Assembly (NCBI RefSeq): GCF_017948405.1
Contig: NZ_CP072844.1
Coordinates: forward strand, 992,001 to 1,056,000
From: Psychrosphaera aestuarii
GTDB lineage: Bacteria > Pseudomonadota > Gammaproteobacteria > Enterobacterales > Alteromonadaceae
Length of the DNA: 64,000 nt
Direction of reading: 5' to 3'
The notes under the pieces are model-generated. The model worked only from the letters and a program-made list of their open reading frames with translations, was not told the DNA's origin and searched no databases. Numbering within the stretch: the first letter of the stretch is position 1; every line of letters starts with the position of its first letter. The position numbers were made by a program, and so were the translations under genes. Positions 1 through 8,093 of the stretch are shown here, piece by piece.

Positions 1-375
1 ATTAGGCAGTTCAAAGCACTTTCCACGAATTGATATGGATGTATTTCTGACCATAGACTGCTCGGAGATCTCGTCGTCAGCAGTAATAGCGGCAATCATG
101 TTACCAAACTCCATGTCCATCGCTGCTTCGTTGTTTGCATGATTATCACGGATGTTAAATAAAGATGTGTCAAATTGTTCGTCTTCATATACCGTTTTAG
201 ACGTAATTTCCGCATTAAATAATTGCTCAGAAATTTGATTGGTTATTTTTTCAATTTCACCACTGCACTGAGGGCACATGTGGCTATGAATCGATACGCC
301 AATCGCTATAGATGCTGGCAACTCTCCGGCTGCATATCCGGCAAGTAATTTGCTGCTTGGGTGGTGTTTAATCAT
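1..375 (-). CDS. ChrR-family zinc anti-sigma factor (3' part cut by window edge)
   Basis: The reading frame starts with ATG at 375 and runs 125 codons to the window edge without a stop, so the C-terminal cupin part is missing. The N-terminus begins MIKHHPSSKLLAGYAAGELP and contains HSHMCPQC, the His-x3-Cys-x2-Cys zinc motif of ZAS/ChrR anti-sigma factors. In this family the protein holds its ECF sigma factor inactive and releases it under singlet oxygen or related stress. Its ATG lies inside the last codons of the upstream sigma gene (ATGATTAA overlap), so translation is probably coupled. Family assignment is firm; the inducing signal is inferred from relatives. Confidence 0.8.
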   Translation of the reverse strand, partial: MIKHHPSSKLLAGYAAGELPASIAIGVSIHSHMCPQCSGEIEKITNQISEQLFNAEITSKTVYEDEQFDTSLFNIRDNHANNEAAMDMEFGNMIAAITADDEISEQSMVRNTSISIRGKCFELPN

Positions 376-1009
376 TTTGTGCTCCCAACTGCTGTTTCAA
401 CTTTGTTACCGCTAATCGAATTCGGGACTTCACTGTGCCAACGGGTATATTCAACTGCTTCGCAAGTTCTTCATGTGTTAATTGTTTAAAATAAACCGCC
501 GTCAAAGCCTCTTGCTGGTTTGGCGGTAGTTTTTTAACAAGCTCAGATAGTTGATTTGACATTAAATGATCTTGGAACGGCGATTCTTCAGAAATTTGTT
601 CTTCGATAGGCCATATGTCATCACTCAACGATTCGGCTTGTTGACTTTTGTTTTTTCGCATAGCGTCAAATATGACGTTTCTCATGACAGTATAAACCCA
701 AGTCGTCGCCGCTCCTTTTTCAGGAACAAACAAGTGAGCTTTGCGCCATACTCTAGTCATTGTTTCTTGCACTATGTCGAACCCTGCTGCGTCGTTATTT
801 AGTTTTTGCGCAGCAATGCGTTTAATTTTTGGACCAAACCATGCAAACAATTTTGCAAAAGCTTGTTTGTCTCTGTCCGCAGCAACGGCCATCAAATAAT
901 GGCTTAGCTCTGCTGGTGCTGAGTCTTCAGTTGTTGTTGTCATTTTTCTCGTTTTCTTCGATGTAGCGATCGCGTTAGAACGAGTTGATTCAACCGTTGT
1001 TTGTTTCAT
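368..1009 (-). CDS. ECF RNA polymerase sigma factor, ChrR-associated type
   Basis: This is a group 4 (ECF) sigma factor. Region 2 is visible around FAWFGPKIKRIAAQKLNN through TTWVYTVMRNVIFDAMRKN, and region 4 around LPPNQQEALTAVYFKQL with the helix-turn-helix IPVGTVKSRIRLAVTKLK near the C-terminus. I chose ATG at 1009 over the in-frame ATG at 1021 because a GAGGTA ribosome-binding site lies 5-6 bases before it. The gene overlaps the downstream ChrR-type anti-sigma gene by eight bases, the standard sigma/anti-sigma arrangement of the ECF11 RpoE-ChrR pair. By analogy it probably controls a photo-oxidative or peroxide stress regulon; the regulon itself is not visible here. Confidence 0.88.
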   Translation of the reverse strand: MKQTTVESTRSNAIATSKKTRKMTTTTEDSAPAELSHYLMAVAADRDKQAFAKLFAWFGPKIKRIAAQKLNNDAAGFDIVQETMTRVWRKAHLFVPEKGAATTWVYTVMRNVIFDAMRKNKSQQAESLSDDIWPIEEQISEESPFQDHLMSNQLSELVKKLPPNQQEALTAVYFKQLTHEELAKQLNIPVGTVKSRIRLAVTKLKQQLGAQND

Positions 1010-1037
1010 GACATACCTCATCCGCTGTCCGTAGAAA

Positions 1038-1067
1038 GCATTACGATAAGCACCATTAACTAGATCA
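1038..1067 (-). promoter_or_regulatory. Candidate autoregulated ECF promoter
   Basis: On the minus strand TGATCT (1067-1062) is followed after 18 bases by TAATGC (1043-1038), about 20-30 bases before the sigma gene start. This resembles the TGATC-N18-TAAG pattern known for Rhodobacter RpoE/ChrR-controlled promoters. ECF genes are often autoregulated. It is a motif match by eye only. Confidence 0.4.
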
Positions 1068-1072
1068 CTAAT

Positions 1073-1657
1073 TTATTCAAAAACAATTTCTGTTAAAAAT
1101 TCATTTGCACGTGATAGTGAATTGGGTTGTGCAAACAGATTTTGTTCAGATTGTTTTAAAGGTAAAAGTTCTAGCCATCTTTGACATACCCACACGGGAC
1201 AGTCAAACTTTGTTTCGTAATAAATCTTTGCTAAATCCGGATTTTGTTTAAATACCGTTTTTAATTCTTCGGTTAAGCTGTCAGCACACCTTATCTCTGT
1301 TGATGCGGAAACGTTCTCTTCCCAGTGATTAAATATTTCTGTATTGGCTTTTTTCAAACCATCCGATTCAATCTCAACATTTGATACTCGAACCATCGCT
1401 TCACATTTAACATCAATGTGTAAAAGCCCGTCTTTACCTTGAGAAAAATCTACTATTTTGACCAGACTTCCCCAATTGAGATTCTTGTCAGTTGAATTTT
1501 TCTCTACGGCACCTAGATTATTGATTGGTAAAATCACAAACCCTGTGTCTCCGGCAGATTCTTGAACTAAACGAATGTATCGAGGCTCAAAGACTCTGAG
1601 TCGGGTTACTCCTTCAGGTAACAAAAATACAGGTAGTGGGAACAGCGCTAGTTTCAT
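1073..1657 (-). CDS. LON N-terminal (substrate-binding) domain protein
   Basis: A 194-residue protein beginning MKLALFPLPVFLLPEGVTRL and continuing with FEPRYIRLVQE, the signature of the stand-alone LON substrate-binding (PUA-like) domain. It lacks the AAA and protease domains of full Lon, so it is not a protease itself. Such proteins are common in proteobacteria and their exact role is unknown. It lies just upstream of the sigma gene on the same strand, but the candidate ECF promoter at 1038-1067 sits between them, so they may be separate units. Family confidence is high, function unknown. Confidence 0.8.
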   Translation of the reverse strand: MKLALFPLPVFLLPEGVTRLRVFEPRYIRLVQESAGDTGFVILPINNLGAVEKNSTDKNLNWGSLVKIVDFSQGKDGLLHIDVKCEAMVRVSNVEIESDGLKKANTEIFNHWEENVSASTEIRCADSLTEELKTVFKQNPDLAKIYYETKFDCPVWVCQRWLELLPLKQSEQNLFAQPNSLSRANEFLTEIVFE

Positions 1658-1807
1658 ATCTCTCTCTTAATAAAGTTGTCATCAGTTTGTACGAGAATTC
1701 AAACTTGTACGATCAATGAAATTAAAAAAGTTACCGCAAAAAGAGTAAAAAAAAGCTAAAGTAAAAGAGTGTGAAGCGCATATCTCAGGTTAAACAAAAG
1801 GATACCT

Positions 1808-2413
1808 ATGCAAACGGTTTTATTAATATTAGCCCACCCGAATTTACAGCAGTCAAAGATTAATTATCATTTGTTGCAATATGCGAAAGCGTTACCGTTT
1901 CTGCACATCCATGACTTAAGTGAAGAGTATCCTGATGGTGTAATAGATATAGAATCAGAGCAAAAACTACTCAGTAAATTTGAGCATGTTGTATTTCAGC
2001 ATCCCTTTTATTGGTATAGCGCACCATCAATGTTAAAAGAATGGTTTGACTTGGTGCTTCAATATAACTACGCATATGGACCTTACGGAGACAAACTCAA
2101 AGGTAAAAGTTGGCTGTCAATTATAACTACAGGTGGCGGTCAAATGGCTTATTGTGAAACAGGTCATAACCGTTTTACGATGGAGCAATTACTTACACCG
2201 TTTGAACAAACCGCGCATTTGTGCCAAATGCAATACTTGCCACCCTTTATAATTCATGGTGCTAGAAAACTATTTGACGACAAACCGCGCTTAGCAAGCG
2301 TTAAACAAGACTATATTGATCGACTGACGTTATTATCGAAAATGACAAAAGACAATTCCTCTTCTACTCAAACAACCCAACCAAAAACAAACCAAGAGTT
2401 TGGAGCGCTATAG
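1808..2413 (+). CDS. KefF/KefG-like flavodoxin-fold quinone reductase, K+ efflux ancillary protein
   Basis: A 201-residue NAD(P)H dehydrogenase (quinone) family protein. The N-terminus LLILAHPNLQQSKIN and the motifs VFQHPFYWYSAPSMLKEWFD and ITTGGGQM match KefF/KefG, soluble flavoproteins needed for full activity of KefC/KefB potassium efflux. The stop codon directly abuts the ATG of the KefB/C-type antiporter gene, so the two form an operon. KefF binds the transporter on the cytoplasmic face and may also reduce electrophilic quinones. Whether it is orthologous to KefF or KefG cannot be settled by eye. Confidence 0.85.
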   Translation: MQTVLLILAHPNLQQSKINYHLLQYAKALPFLHIHDLSEEYPDGVIDIESEQKLLSKFEHVVFQHPFYWYSAPSMLKEWFDLVLQYNYAYGPYGDKLKGKSWLSIITTGGGQMAYCETGHNRFTMEQLLTPFEQTAHLCQMQYLPPFIIHGARKLFDDKPRLASVKQDYIDRLTLLSKMTKDNSSSTQTTQPKTNQEFGAL

Positions 2414-4270
2414 ATGGAACATAATTTGTTAGCTGACGCGGTGACCTACCTATTTGCCGCTGTCGTATCTGTGCCCATCGCCAAACGACTGGGGCTTGGT
2501 TCGGTATTGGGATATTTAGTGGCAGGTGTCATTATTGGACCTTTCGCTCTTAGTTTATTAAGTAACCCAAAAGATGTGATGCATTTTGCAGAATTTGGCG
2601 TTGTGTTAATGCTTTTTTTAATAGGCTTAGAACTTAAGCCTAGTTTATTGTGGAAGTTGAGAGTACCCATTTTGGGTAGTGGTGGATTGCAGGTGTTTTT
2701 AACCACTTTATTCGTAACTGCAATTGGTTTGTTTTTTGGTTTACCTTGGCAACAAGCGTTAGCGATAGGCATGATTTTATCATTAAGCTCCACCGCTATT
2801 GCGTTGCAAAGTTTACAAGAGAAAGGCCAAATGAAGTCAACGGCAGGGCAAAGTGCCTTTGCTGTTTTACTATTTCAAGATATCGCAGTAATTCCAATGT
2901 TAGCAATTCTCCCGTTGTTAGTTTCCGCAGACTCAATGGGCATAATTACTCAAACTGAAGGTTTACATGGTTGGAAAAAAGGACTGGTTGCTGGTGGCAT
3001 CATAGCGGGAATAGTTATAGGTGGCCGTTTTCTAATGAATCCAATATTTAGTTTCATTGCAAAAAGCCAAATAAGAGAAGTCTTTACTGCAACTGCATTA
3101 TTACTTGTAATTTCAGTGGCGTTGGCAATGCAAGCTATTGGCTTATCACCGGCACTTGGAACATTTTTGGCGGGTGTTGTATTGGCGGAAAGTGACTACC
3201 GACATGAATTAGAGAGCAATATAGAGCCATTTAAAGGCTTGTTACTGGGCCTGTTTTTTATCTCTGTTGGCGCAAGCATCGACTTTAATATTTTTGCCGC
3301 GGATCCTGCATTAATTATATTTTTAACCATTGGATTGATACTTTTGAAGTATATGATCTTACAACTGTTAGGACGTTTTACGCCAATGGCTAAACCAGAT
3401 CGGTACACTTTTTCTTTTGTTCTAGCACAAGCGGGTGAGTTTGCCTTTGTATTGTTTGCATTTGCGCTAGGTGTGAACTTATTGCCTCAAGATTTAGTAT
3501 CACAACTTACATTAGTAGTCGCACTCTCCATGTTACTGACGCCACTAATGCTGATCGTAAATGATAAATACGTGCAACCTATGTTCCGTGAAACGCGAAC
3601 TGTACCGGCATCTGACAGTATCTCTGAAGACAACAAGGTCATTATTATTGGTTTTGGTCGTTTCGGCCAAGCAGTAGGGCGACTTTTGGCAGCAAATAAA
3701 ATACCAACGACGATTCTTGATCATGATGCCAGCCAAATTGATATGGTTAGACGATATGGCTACAAAGTCTATTTTGGCGAAGGTGAACGGCATGAATTGC
3801 TACATGCCGCAGGTGCGGAGGATGCGGAAGTCATTGTTGTTGCGGTAGATGAACCAGAACGTAGTTTACGAATAATTAAATCTATTCAACGTCATTTTCC
3901 ACATGTAAAGATTTTGGCTCGTGCGATAAACCGTCCACATGCAACGGATTTATTAAAAGCCGGTGTGACCGCCGTTGAACGTGAAACGTTAGCGGGTGGC
4001 TTGGAATTAGGTGCAAAGGTGATGACGCAACTGGGCTGGAGACCAAACGCTGCTTGGCGTGCAAGTCGCTTATTTAAAAAGCATGATGACGAGATGGTTG
4101 AACAGTTAGCGACCATGACAGGCGATGAAAAGATGTTCATAAATCACTCGTTAGAAACGCGAAGTTTTATAGAAAAGACGCTTGAGGAAGATCAACACTG
4201 GGAGCATGAAGTTGATGAGCATGCTTGGGAACGACCGGGTAAACTGAAAAAAGACACTAAGTTGGATTAG
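2414..4270 (+). CDS. Glutathione-regulated potassium efflux antiporter, KefB/KefC family (CPA2)
   Basis: A 618-residue inner-membrane K+/H+ antiporter. Residues 1-380 form a CPA2 membrane domain of about 12 segments, with SVLGYLVAGVIIGP near the start, the AVLLFQDIAVIPMLAI motif and SNIEPFKGLLLGLFFISVG. A linker leads to an RCK/TrkA-N nucleotide-binding domain starting near residue 408 (VIIIGFGRFGQAVGRLL). The family releases potassium and acidifies the cytoplasm when glutathione adducts of electrophiles form. It follows its KefF-like ancillary gene without a gap. Sequence features of both KefB and KefC are present, so I give no symbol. Confidence 0.9.
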   Translation: MEHNLLADAVTYLFAAVVSVPIAKRLGLGSVLGYLVAGVIIGPFALSLLSNPKDVMHFAEFGVVLMLFLIGLELKPSLLWKLRVPILGSGGLQVFLTTLFVTAIGLFFGLPWQQALAIGMILSLSSTAIALQSLQEKGQMKSTAGQSAFAVLLFQDIAVIPMLAILPLLVSADSMGIITQTEGLHGWKKGLVAGGIIAGIVIGGRFLMNPIFSFIAKSQIREVFTATALLLVISVALAMQAIGLSPALGTFLAGVVLAESDYRHELESNIEPFKGLLLGLFFISVGASIDFNIFAADPALIIFLTIGLILLKYMILQLLGRFTPMAKPDRYTFSFVLAQAGEFAFVLFAFALGVNLLPQDLVSQLTLVVALSMLLTPLMLIVNDKYVQPMFRETRTVPASDSISEDNKVIIIGFGRFGQAVGRLLAANKIPTTILDHDASQIDMVRRYGYKVYFGEGERHELLHAAGAEDAEVIVVAVDEPERSLRIIKSIQRHFPHVKILARAINRPHATDLLKAGVTAVERETLAGGLELGAKVMTQLGWRPNAAWRASRLFKKHDDEMVEQLATMTGDEKMFINHSLETRSFIEKTLEEDQHWEHEVDEHAWERPGKLKKDTKLD

Positions 4271-4326
4271 CGTATTTTTTTAACCCGGTTTACAACAAAA
4301 TACAAGCGACTAGAAAAGGTTTATAT

Positions 4327-5082
4327 TTAATCAACTTCCTTCTTGTCGCTGTGTAACTCTTGCAAATCTTTAGGTGTTTCAGTCAATATTTTTTTACCAG
4401 TAAACATGGCGGAGATTAATGTTCCACCTTCGCGAATCTCAGTTATGACTACCGCAATAATATGAATCACGATTGAACACAATAAGGCGTAAAAGCCAAT
4501 CTCGTGAATCTCTATAAATGGCGCGCGAAAAGCTCGCATCGCGTCATACGCGGCTACATCATAAGTACTCTTTGCGTATGGGAGGAGGGTTGTCGGATCG
4601 ACACCAGGCTTTGCTATCCAATCAGCAATCCACGATCCAAAAGGAGGATAGAATATGTCTGTTCCTGCGAGTACTAAGCCCGTAACGGCTTGAGCGAATA
4701 ACAGAAAGAGTAAAAGCACAACGGCGATACGCCCAAGAGGATTATGACCTATATATTGCTGTGGACGGCCCGCCTTAAAAGCCGAAGCATAACTCTTTAC
4801 CTCATTAAAATAGCCCTTTCCACCAGGCAAAATAGCTTTCCATCGTGCATTTTTATTACCTACAAACGCCAAGAGGAGACGCAAAAATAAATTAAATGCG
4901 AACACGTAGCCAATCAATACATGAACGGTCTTTAATAGGATTTTTCCGTCGTTTGATAAGCCTAACGAACCACCGTTCATAATTACTATACCAACGGCGA
5001 CTAATCCGATGATACAAAGCACATTTATCCAATGAAACCATCGAACACTGGCATCCCAAGCTTTATACGATTTAATATTCAT
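4327..5082 (-). CDS. Cytochrome b/b6 domain protein (b561/HupC-like)
   Basis: A 251-residue integral membrane cytochrome of the bacterial b561/Ni-Fe-hydrogenase b-subunit superfamily, with four to five hydrophobic segments. Likely heme-ligand histidines sit in RWFHWINVL (residue 17), KTVHVLIGYVFAFNLFLR and the C-terminal HEIGFYALLCSIVIHIIAVV. Such proteins pass electrons between quinol and a periplasmic partner. No hydrogenase, cytochrome c or other partner gene is next to it, so its redox partner is unknown. It is the last conserved gene before the cassette array region. Confidence 0.8.
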   Translation of the reverse strand: MNIKSYKAWDASVRWFHWINVLCIIGLVAVGIVIMNGGSLGLSNDGKILLKTVHVLIGYVFAFNLFLRLLLAFVGNKNARWKAILPGGKGYFNEVKSYASAFKAGRPQQYIGHNPLGRIAVVLLLFLLFAQAVTGLVLAGTDIFYPPFGSWIADWIAKPGVDPTTLLPYAKSTYDVAAYDAMRAFRAPFIEIHEIGFYALLCSIVIHIIAVVITEIREGGTLISAMFTGKKILTETPKDLQELHSDKKEVD

Positions 5083-5164
5083 AAAAGTATCCTTTGAGTT
5101 AGGTTCCTACTGTAGGCTTAATAAATCAACGTTGTACTGATCCAGATCAATACTAGCTTTGTAG

Positions 5165-5252
5165 CTAAATTGCTTTTACCTCTTCTGCCACCTCTTCTAA
5201 TAATCTCATTCGTTCCGCGACATCGTCTGGAACAAAAGGAGAATCGTAGGGC
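5165..5252 (-). pseudogene. C-terminal fragment of an interrupted gene
   Basis: Read on the minus strand, the last about 29 codons of an open frame (PYDSPFVPDDVAERM, then LLEEVAEEVKAI and a stop at 5165-5167) begin exactly where the IS3-like terminal sequence ends. This looks like the 3' remnant of a gene split by the insertion. I do not recognise the family. The remaining DNA of the 5083-5468 gap holds this fragment and the IS remnant; I see nothing else in it. Confidence 0.35.
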
Positions 5253-5400
5253 TGATCTTCCCTAGTAAAAATGGACACCATCGATTTTCAATTTAACGCC
5301 AATTCAACCTCAGCCGGTGTTTCATAGCCTAAACTCGAATGTAACCGCTGTTCGATTCTATCAATGTCTGCTTTTTTGAATTGCTGCAAGCCTCCATTCC
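5253..5400 (-). mobile_element. IS3-family insertion sequence remnant (transposase C-terminus plus terminal repeat)
   Basis: On the minus strand the frame reads EQRLHSSLGYETPAEVELAL and then a stop at 5288-5290. HSSLGY-x-TPAE is the hallmark end of IS3-family OrfB transposases, after the DDE domain. Beyond the stop, 5253-5279 (TGATCTTCCC...TGGACACC on the plus strand) resembles an IS3-type terminal inverted repeat. Nothing of the catalytic core or OrfA remains, so the element is dead. It sits exactly where the attC of the last cassette should be, so it probably removed the distal end of the array. Confidence 0.65.
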
Positions 5401-5468
5401 TGCTTCGCGGTTCTCCACAACGGGAGCCGTTAAGTATGGAATCGATTCACGTAACCAAAATCCCAAAT

Positions 5469-6446
5469 TTACTTGCTAGCTTTCGACTTTAGCCATTCTT
5501 GAATATATAAATGCTCTTGCGTTCCGATTATGCTCATACTAGGGTGGCTACGATCTTCTACTTTTATTACTGATATTTTAGGACTTGATAAAGAATCAAA
5601 ATAACTAAAAGGTGCTACCTGATCTCTAGTTGAAGCAAAAATAAGTACTGGACTATTTATCGCTTCGAGAATTGGCTTTATATTAGTTTCCTCAACTGAA
5701 ACATTAGCTTTATTTAAAGCTACAATAGCCCCTTGACGGATTACTTCTTCTGAAAAAAAAGTAGAAATTATTGGCGAATAACTCGAAGCATAATTAACAG
5801 TGGCTTCATCAAATATAGTCATTGGCGCCAAAAGAATAAGACCTGAAATATCATTGTTACTAGCTAAGTATGATGCTGTAACAGCCCCCATAGAATTACC
5901 CAGAAGATAAAGAGGATACTCAATATTTGATTTTCTTTTTAATAGTTCATTAATAATCTTACTATCATTTACACCAAAACTGATTTCTCCATCAGAGTCT
6001 CCATGACCTAACAAATCAGGAATGATCACATTAAAACCAATAAATCGAAAATAAAGAGCTGAATTAGTCATAAACTCTTTTGATGCTTTAAACCCGTGAA
6101 GTAATACAACGGTTCCATGAAAAGTTTTCGATAACTCATTCTTAGTAATTTCTAAGGTAATATTTTCTGTTTTTTTACTTGCTTCAATTGCAACATCATA
6201 CCGTAGGGAGTTTTTATTAGTAAAAGGTTGTGCTTCAAGATAACTAATACAAATTGAATTTATCGTTGAGCAATATTTAGATTTTACATACCCCTGACGA
6301 AGTAGATTTTCATTACTGCTTATACTTTCAAGCCTAAAATTTTGCTGATTTGAGATGTATTTTGATACAACATTAGAACAGCCACTAATAAGCAGTGTGA
6401 GAGTTAATAATAAATATTTTAAAATATATGTACGTGAAATAGTCAC
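5469..6446 (-). CDS. Cassette-borne alpha/beta hydrolase lipoprotein
   Basis: A 325-residue alpha/beta hydrolase with a lipoprotein signal peptide (LLTLTLLISGCSN, lipobox cysteine 23), so it is membrane anchored. The oxyanion-type motif VVLLHGF lies near residue 112, and the nucleophile elbow is GNSMG with serine 185. A late Asp (STRDQVAPF) and His (DRSHPSM) complete a plausible triad. The substrate is unknown. It is the most distal cassette of the array. Its upstream boundary is a truncated attC (6463-6483) and its own attC is missing, replaced by the IS3 remnant. Lower GC and different codon use than flanking genes fit a mobile origin. Confidence 0.75.
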   Translation of the reverse strand: MTISRTYILKYLLLTLTLLISGCSNVVSKYISNQQNFRLESISSNENLLRQGYVKSKYCSTINSICISYLEAQPFTNKNSLRYDVAIEASKKTENITLEITKNELSKTFHGTVVLLHGFKASKEFMTNSALYFRFIGFNVIIPDLLGHGDSDGEISFGVNDSKIINELLKRKSNIEYPLYLLGNSMGAVTASYLASNNDISGLILLAPMTIFDEATVNYASSYSPIISTFFSEEVIRQGAIVALNKANVSVEETNIKPILEAINSPVLIFASTRDQVAPFSYFDSLSSPKISVIKVEDRSHPSMSIIGTQEHLYIQEWLKSKASK

Positions 6447-6462
6447 CTAAACTCCCATCGAG

Positions 6463-6483
6463 AGCTAACGCCTTGCATAAGCC
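6463..6483 (-). other. Truncated attC site between two cassettes
   Basis: On the plus strand AGCTAACGCCTTGCATAAGCC matches only the TAACGCC...GGC outer arm seen in the full sites. The central stem and opposite arm are missing. The minus strand shows a core site GTTAGCT. Only 37 bases separate the two flanking genes, against about 100-170 elsewhere. The two hydrolase cassettes are therefore likely fused and can no longer be excised separately. Confidence 0.6.
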
Positions 6484-7350
6484 TCATTTCGTAACAAGTT
6501 CCTTAATGCTTTTTACAACCAAATCACGGTCTGCGATGTGCAGATGATGCTTTTCTGACTCCGAATAGATAATTCGGCTATTTGTAGATAAACTTTTAAA
6601 GTAACTCTCTGCATTTGCATATAGGGAGTCCATTGACTTTGCGATTTCCTCGGGAACAAAAGGAGGGTCAGAACGCTCTTCGGTCTGTTTTGAACGTAAA
6701 ATTATAATTGGCTTATCACCGAACTTAGCTGCTTCAGATAGAATTTTGTAGCTTTTCATATGATCTACTTTTTCAGGAACTCTTTCAAACATTGGATCAT
6801 GAACACTTTGCTCAAAATTATAAAGACGCTTCAATTTTTCATTGTTTGTTTTAAAGTTTTCTGGCCACCTTGTACCCATAGTGTAAAAGTAGCCTAAAGG
6901 AGGAGGATCAATCAGCACAGCCCCCATAACCTCTTGTGGGTATAGGTTATTGAATGCCGTAATTATATAAGATGCATATGAGCCACCAGTAAAGTAATAC
7001 GGCATTTTAACACCGGCTACTTGAAGCAGCTTTTTTAGCCTTTTAGCCATATCATCGACGGTGAAAGGCACGGGACCTTTTTCACTTTTTCCAAGACCTG
7101 CTCGATCATATAAACAAATACTGAAATCATCTTTCAATTGTTTAATATTCTCCAACCAAACCCCATCAGAACCAGAGCGACCAAAACCTTGCTCAAGTAT
7201 TAATTGAGGCTTGTCATTTTCGTAGCACTCAAGATACAACTTAAACCCACCAACATCATATAGTCCTGACGTTGTAGGTTGTAACTCTTGCTCTGTACCC
7301 AGTGCACCAAAGCTAATAAAAATAGAAAATAACCATATAATTGATTTCAT
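6484..7350 (-). CDS. Cassette-borne secreted alpha/beta hydrolase
   Basis: A 288-residue alpha/beta hydrolase with a cleavable-looking signal peptide (IIWLFSIFISFGALG). The fold is shown by LILEQGFGRSG, YDRAGLGKSEKGP and the nucleophile elbow GGSYAS (serine 124). A histidine near the end (KHHLHIADRD) can serve as base. The G-G-S-Y-A elbow and YDRAGLGKS resemble the wider epoxide hydrolase/haloperoxidase-like group, but the substrate is not predictable. It has a full attC upstream and a truncated one downstream. Although it shares the fold with the next cassette, the two are too different to be a recent duplication. Confidence 0.75.
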   Translation of the reverse strand: MKSIIWLFSIFISFGALGTEQELQPTTSGLYDVGGFKLYLECYENDKPQLILEQGFGRSGSDGVWLENIKQLKDDFSICLYDRAGLGKSEKGPVPFTVDDMAKRLKKLLQVAGVKMPYYFTGGSYASYIITAFNNLYPQEVMGAVLIDPPPLGYFYTMGTRWPENFKTNNEKLKRLYNFEQSVHDPMFERVPEKVDHMKSYKILSEAAKFGDKPIIILRSKQTEERSDPPFVPEEIAKSMDSLYANAESYFKSLSTNSRIIYSESEKHHLHIADRDLVVKSIKELVTK

Positions 7351-7373
7351 TTAGACTCCATTCCCTCGATGAG

Positions 7374-7478
7374 GCTTAACGCCCCAATAAGAGGCTAAAA
7401 ACTAGTTGGTTATACTTTAACGAGGAGCGAGCGACAAACCAACTGATTTTTGTCCGTTTTTATTGGCTTGTTATATGC
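7374..7478 (-). other. attC recombination site
   Basis: The outer boxes are GCTTAAC (7374-7380) and GTTATAT (7470-7476), with inner complementary arms TTGGTT...AACCAA and an imperfect palindrome about 105 bases long. The outer arms read TAACGCC...GGC and GCTTGTTAT like the other sites in the array. It follows the start of the hydrolase cassette and precedes ccdAB. Confidence 0.8.
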
Positions 7479-7484
7479 CCGTAC

Positions 7485-7513
7485 TTGCACTAACATTAAT
7501 GCGTATTAACTAT
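7485..7513 (+). promoter_or_regulatory. Candidate promoter and operator of the ccdAB cassette
   Basis: TTGCAC (7485-7490) is followed after 16-17 bases by TAACTAT. An inverted repeat AATGCGTA...TATGCGCATT overlaps the -10 region and runs to the start codon, a plausible CcdA/CcdB autoregulatory operator. Toxin-antitoxin cassettes usually carry their own promoter, unlike other cassettes. Motif match by eye. Confidence 0.45.
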
Positions 7514-7530
7514 GCGCATTGGTGGTAATT

Positions 7531-7776
7531 ATGAGAAATGTACATTCAACACAGCCAACAAAAAAAGCAACAAACCTAAGCTTGAATAGCGAACTATTGG
7601 CTGAGGCTAAAAGGCTTAACATTAACTTATCGGCAACAATGGAAAAAGCGCTTGAGCGAGAAGTCAGCGCTAAGTTGCGTGATGAATGGATACAACAAAA
7701 TGCTGATGCAGTTGAATCTTGCAATAAGTTGACCGAAGAGCACGGATTATTCTCTGATTCATATAGGACGTTTTAA
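7531..7776 (+). CDS. ccdA: CcdA-type antitoxin
   Basis: An 81-residue protein starting MRNVHSTQPTKKATNLSLN. The N-terminal ribbon-helix-helix is seen as KATNLSLNSELLAEAKRLNINLSA, and the C-terminal toxin-neutralising tail ends NKLTEEHGLFSDSYRTF, typical of CcdA (EHG-x-F-x-D). I chose ATG 7531, preceded by GGTGG, rather than the upstream TTG. It overlaps ccdB by one base (TAATG). It represses its own operon and neutralises CcdB. It is encoded opposite to the other cassettes, as is usual for TA cassettes in chromosomal integrons. Confidence 0.9.
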   Translation: MRNVHSTQPTKKATNLSLNSELLAEAKRLNINLSATMEKALEREVSAKLRDEWIQQNADAVESCNKLTEEHGLFSDSYRTF

Positions 7777-8093
7777 TGCCTCAATTTTCTCTATATAAAA
7801 ACAAAGACAAGTCCACATCTAGAGCCTACCCTTTCTTTGTAGATGTTCAATCAGACCTGTTGAATAGCCTTGATACAAGGATAGTTATTCCATTGACTTC
7901 GTTAGAACTTCTTGAAGGATCGGCCCCAACCCATTTATGTCCGATCATTCATCTTGAAGAAGGTGATTTTGTAATTCTCACTCAACAGACAACAAGTGTC
8001 CCAACTAAGATGCTGAAAGAGGAAGTGACTGATTTAAGGGCTTTCCGCAATGAGATTATCGGCGCACTCGACTTTTTGATTACGGGCATATAA
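7776..8093 (+). CDS. ccdB: CcdB-type DNA gyrase-poisoning toxin
   Basis: A 105-residue protein with YPFFVDVQSDLLNSLDTRIV, VIPLTSLELLEGSAPTHLCP and the C-terminal LRAFRNEIIGALDFLITGI, aligning along its whole length with F-plasmid CcdB, including the terminal W/T-G-I end used in gyrase binding. CcdB poisons GyrA and kills cells that lose the antitoxin. It follows ccdA with one-base overlap, and its stop codon lies inside the R'' box of the next attC. In integrons such pairs are thought to stabilise the array against cassette loss. The frame is intact, so the pair may be active. Confidence 0.92.
   Translation: MPQFSLYKNKDKSTSRAYPFFVDVQSDLLNSLDTRIVIPLTSLELLEGSAPTHLCPIIHLEEGDFVILTQQTTSVPTKMLKEEVTDLRAFRNEIIGALDFLITGI

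Noticed and set aside
5288..5305. TAACGCC at 5294-5300 as another attC end
   Set aside because: It lies inside the IS3 transposase tail in coding frame, and there is no partner box or palindrome around it.
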